This document shows, piece after piece, positions 24,045 to 25,541 of a stretch of 25,541 bases of DNA. The stretch is from Bacillota bacterium (lineage in GTDB: Bacteria > Bacillota > Desulfitobacteriia > Desulfitobacteriales > Desulfitobacteriaceae): positions 1-25,541 of the forward strand of contig JAEWCM010000131.1 in the NCBI GenBank assembly GCA_023390635.1, read 5' to 3'. Numbering within the stretch: position 1 is the first letter of the stretch; every line of letters begins with the position of its first letter. The position numbers and the translations under genes were made by a program. The notes under the pieces were generated by a model. That model worked only from the letters and a program-made list of their open reading frames with translations, had not been told where the DNA came from and searched no databases.

Positions 24045-24183
24045 ACAAGTTTACCATTGTATTATATCTGAAAATGAGTAAAAAAACTAACTTTAGTAAG
24101 AAGCAAAGCGTATTTAAGCCTGAATAATGCATAATGAAATTTAATTAAGGCAGAAGAAGATACTTCAAAAGGAGGAAGAAAAG

Positions 24184-25383
24184 ATGCAAAAAGTTTATCT
24201 CGATCACAGTGCTACCACTCCTGTTGATCCGGAAGTTGCTCAGCTGATGTTTACCTATTACACGGAGAAGTATGGCAATCCATCCAGTATCCATAGCTTT
24301 GGCCGGGAGGCTAAGCAGGCTCTGGAAGAGGCAAGAAGACAGGTAGCTCATATTATTGGGGCCAGGCCGGAAGAAGTTATTTTTACCAGCGGAGGAACGG
24401 AAGCTGATAACATGGCTATTTTCGGCGTGGTGGAATCTAAAAAGAACAAAGGCAAACATATTATTACTTCATCTGTGGAACATCATGCCGTATTGGAGAC
24501 CTGCGAACATTTGGAGAAAAATGGCTATGATGTGACCTATTTGCCGGTGGATGAAGAAGGATTGGTATCAGTCGCTGATGTGGAAAAGGCAATACGCCCG
24601 GACACTATTCTCATTACTGTCATGCATGCCAATAATGAGGTGGGAGCAATCCAACCTATCGCTAAAATCGGCGAGATTGCCAAGGCGCATGAGATCCTTT
24701 TCCATGTGGATGCCGTTCAGTCTTTGGGAAAAATTCCTGTCAATGTGCAGGATTTGAATGTGGATTTACTGACCATATCCGGACATAAGATTTACGGGCC
24801 CAAGGGTATTGGCGCTTTATACGTGCGTAAGGGCGTCAGGATCAATCCTCGTACTTTTGGTGGAGGTCAGGAAAAGAAACGTCGTTCCGGAACAGAGAAT
24901 ACTCCGGGAGCCATAGGTTTCGGCAAGGCCTGCGAACTGGCTGAAGCAAGAATGGAGGAAGAGGAAGGCCGTCTTGCCAATTTGCGGGATAAATTAATGA
25001 ATGGCTTGGTGGAACGAATCGACCATGTGAAGGTTAATGGTCCGGTGGATGAAAACCGCTTGCCCAATAACGTCAATATCAGCATTTTATATGTCGAAGG
25101 AGAATCGCTCCTTCTCAGCTTGGATATGGTGGGCATTGCTGCTTCCAGCGGTTCAGCCTGTACATCAGGGTCCCTTGATCCCTCTCATGTGCTTTTGGCA
25201 ATGGGTCTGACCCATGAGGTTGCACATGGCTCATTGAGGTTTTCTCTGGGCAGGCAAAATACGGAAGCGGAGATTGACTATGTATTGGAGCAGTTACCAA
25301 AGATTGTCGAGCGTTTGCGGGCAATGTCTCCTCTTTGGGATAAGCTGGATGAACAGAGCAAGGCCTGCAGTTCCGTACAATGA
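24184..25383 (+). CDS. iscS: Cysteine desulfurase (NifS/IscS type)
   Basis: The PLP enzyme takes sulfur from cysteine for Fe-S clusters and tRNA thiolation. In the 399-residue protein are the PLP lysine Lys202 in SGHKIYGPKG, the stacking His in VEHHAV (100/101), Asp176 in HVDAVQ and the catalytic Cys326 in SSGSACTSGS on a long group I loop. AAAAGGAGG precedes ATG 24184. Gap to iscR is 139 bases with no clear terminator; gap to iscU is 45 bases. Chemistry and context mark it as the house-keeping ISC desulfurase, though the NifS name is also used in clostridia. Confidence 0.96.
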   Translation: MQKVYLDHSATTPVDPEVAQLMFTYYTEKYGNPSSIHSFGREAKQALEEARRQVAHIIGARPEEVIFTSGGTEADNMAIFGVVESKKNKGKHIITSSVEHHAVLETCEHLEKNGYDVTYLPVDEEGLVSVADVEKAIRPDTILITVMHANNEVGAIQPIAKIGEIAKAHEILFHVDAVQSLGKIPVNVQDLNVDLLTISGHKIYGPKGIGALYVRKGVRINPRTFGGGQEKKRRSGTENTPGAIGFGKACELAEARMEEEEGRLANLRDKLMNGLVERIDHVKVNGPVDENRLPNNVNISILYVEGESLLLSLDMVGIAASSGSACTSGSLDPSHVLLAMGLTHEVAHGSLRFSLGRQNTEAEIDYVLEQLPKIVERLRAMSPLWDKLDEQSKACSSVQ

Positions 25384-25428
25384 TTTTGGACCGGAAGCCG
25401 GCACCACAATTTTAAGGAGGAATAAAAA

Positions 25429-25541
25429 ATGTATACAGAAAAAGTATTGGATCATTTTATGAACCCCCGCAACGTAGGTGAAATTGCTGATGCCGACGGT
25501 GTCGGTGAAGTAGGTAATGCTAAATGCGGAGACATTATGCG
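25429..25541 (+). CDS. iscU: Fe-S cluster scaffold protein IscU/NifU N-terminal domain, 3' end outside window
   Basis: ATG 25429 follows AAGGAGG. Thirty-seven codons are visible: MYTEKVLDHFMNPRN... and the first cluster-binding cysteine, Cys33, in GNAKCGD. These match the start of IscU-like scaffolds. The remaining cysteines lie past the window edge. It receives sulfur from the preceding desulfurase. Confidence 0.93.
   Translation, partial: MYTEKVLDHFMNPRNVGEIADADGVGEVGNAKCGDIM

Noticed and set aside
1..25541. CRISPR arrays, tRNA or rRNA genes, insertion sequences, prophage
   Set aside because: No regularly spaced repeats, cloverleaf sequences, transposase motifs or phage gene clusters were seen on reading both strands.

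Overview
The window reads as chromosome of a low-to-mid GC, Gram-positive, anaerobic clostridium, most like Desulfitobacterium or a close Peptococcaceae relative. This rests on the gene order recJ-apt-relA-dtd-MBL-hemZ-(T-box)-hisS-aspS, the clostridial Cys-rich HisRS, an S-box in front of metK, an iscR-iscS-iscU cluster, sortase biology, and TTG/GTG starts behind strong GGAGG sites. Genus is inferred from family resemblance and was not searched.

Left end (1-5071): the 3' part of a secreted metallophosphatase with a C-terminal APKTG cell-wall sorting signal is followed by an unusual gene. In that gene one reading frame joins a complete YibE/F-type multi-spanning membrane protein to a complete class B sortase. 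A structured leader RNA with an intrinsic terminator then precedes a cation diffusion facilitator (CDF) metal exporter. The leader resembles, in part, the NiCo (czcD) riboswitch class.

Core block (5134-16333): a dense + strand run encodes RecJ, adenine phosphoribosyltransferase, a bifunctional Rel (p)ppGpp synthetase/hydrolase, D-Tyr-tRNA deacylase, a metallo-beta-lactamase-fold hydrolase and HemZ. A new promoter inside the 3' end of hemZ drives a T-box leader for hisS-aspS. The T-box has a base that predicts a tRNA with G73 (Asp-like) rather than tRNA-His.

Redox and decay region (16334-18007): a consensus sigma-A promoter and a C-run/G-run palindromic operator lead into a CsoR-family repressor and a thioredoxin with the unusual active site WCNPC. 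A perfect terminator ends this unit. Beyond it lie a possible 37-codon ORF with its own terminator and a frameshifted, truncated ABC-transporter ATPase remnant.

Right part (18008-25541): on the minus strand is metK with a full SAM-I riboswitch, terminator and promoter. Next come a small holin-like membrane protein, a divergent padR / FetAB-type ABC exporter locus around an inverted-repeat operator, a Cys-rich TIGR04076-type protein and rarA. The window ends in the Fe-S assembly cluster iscR-iscS-iscU, with iscU cut by the window edge. No tRNA, rRNA, CRISPR array, insertion sequence or phage module was seen.
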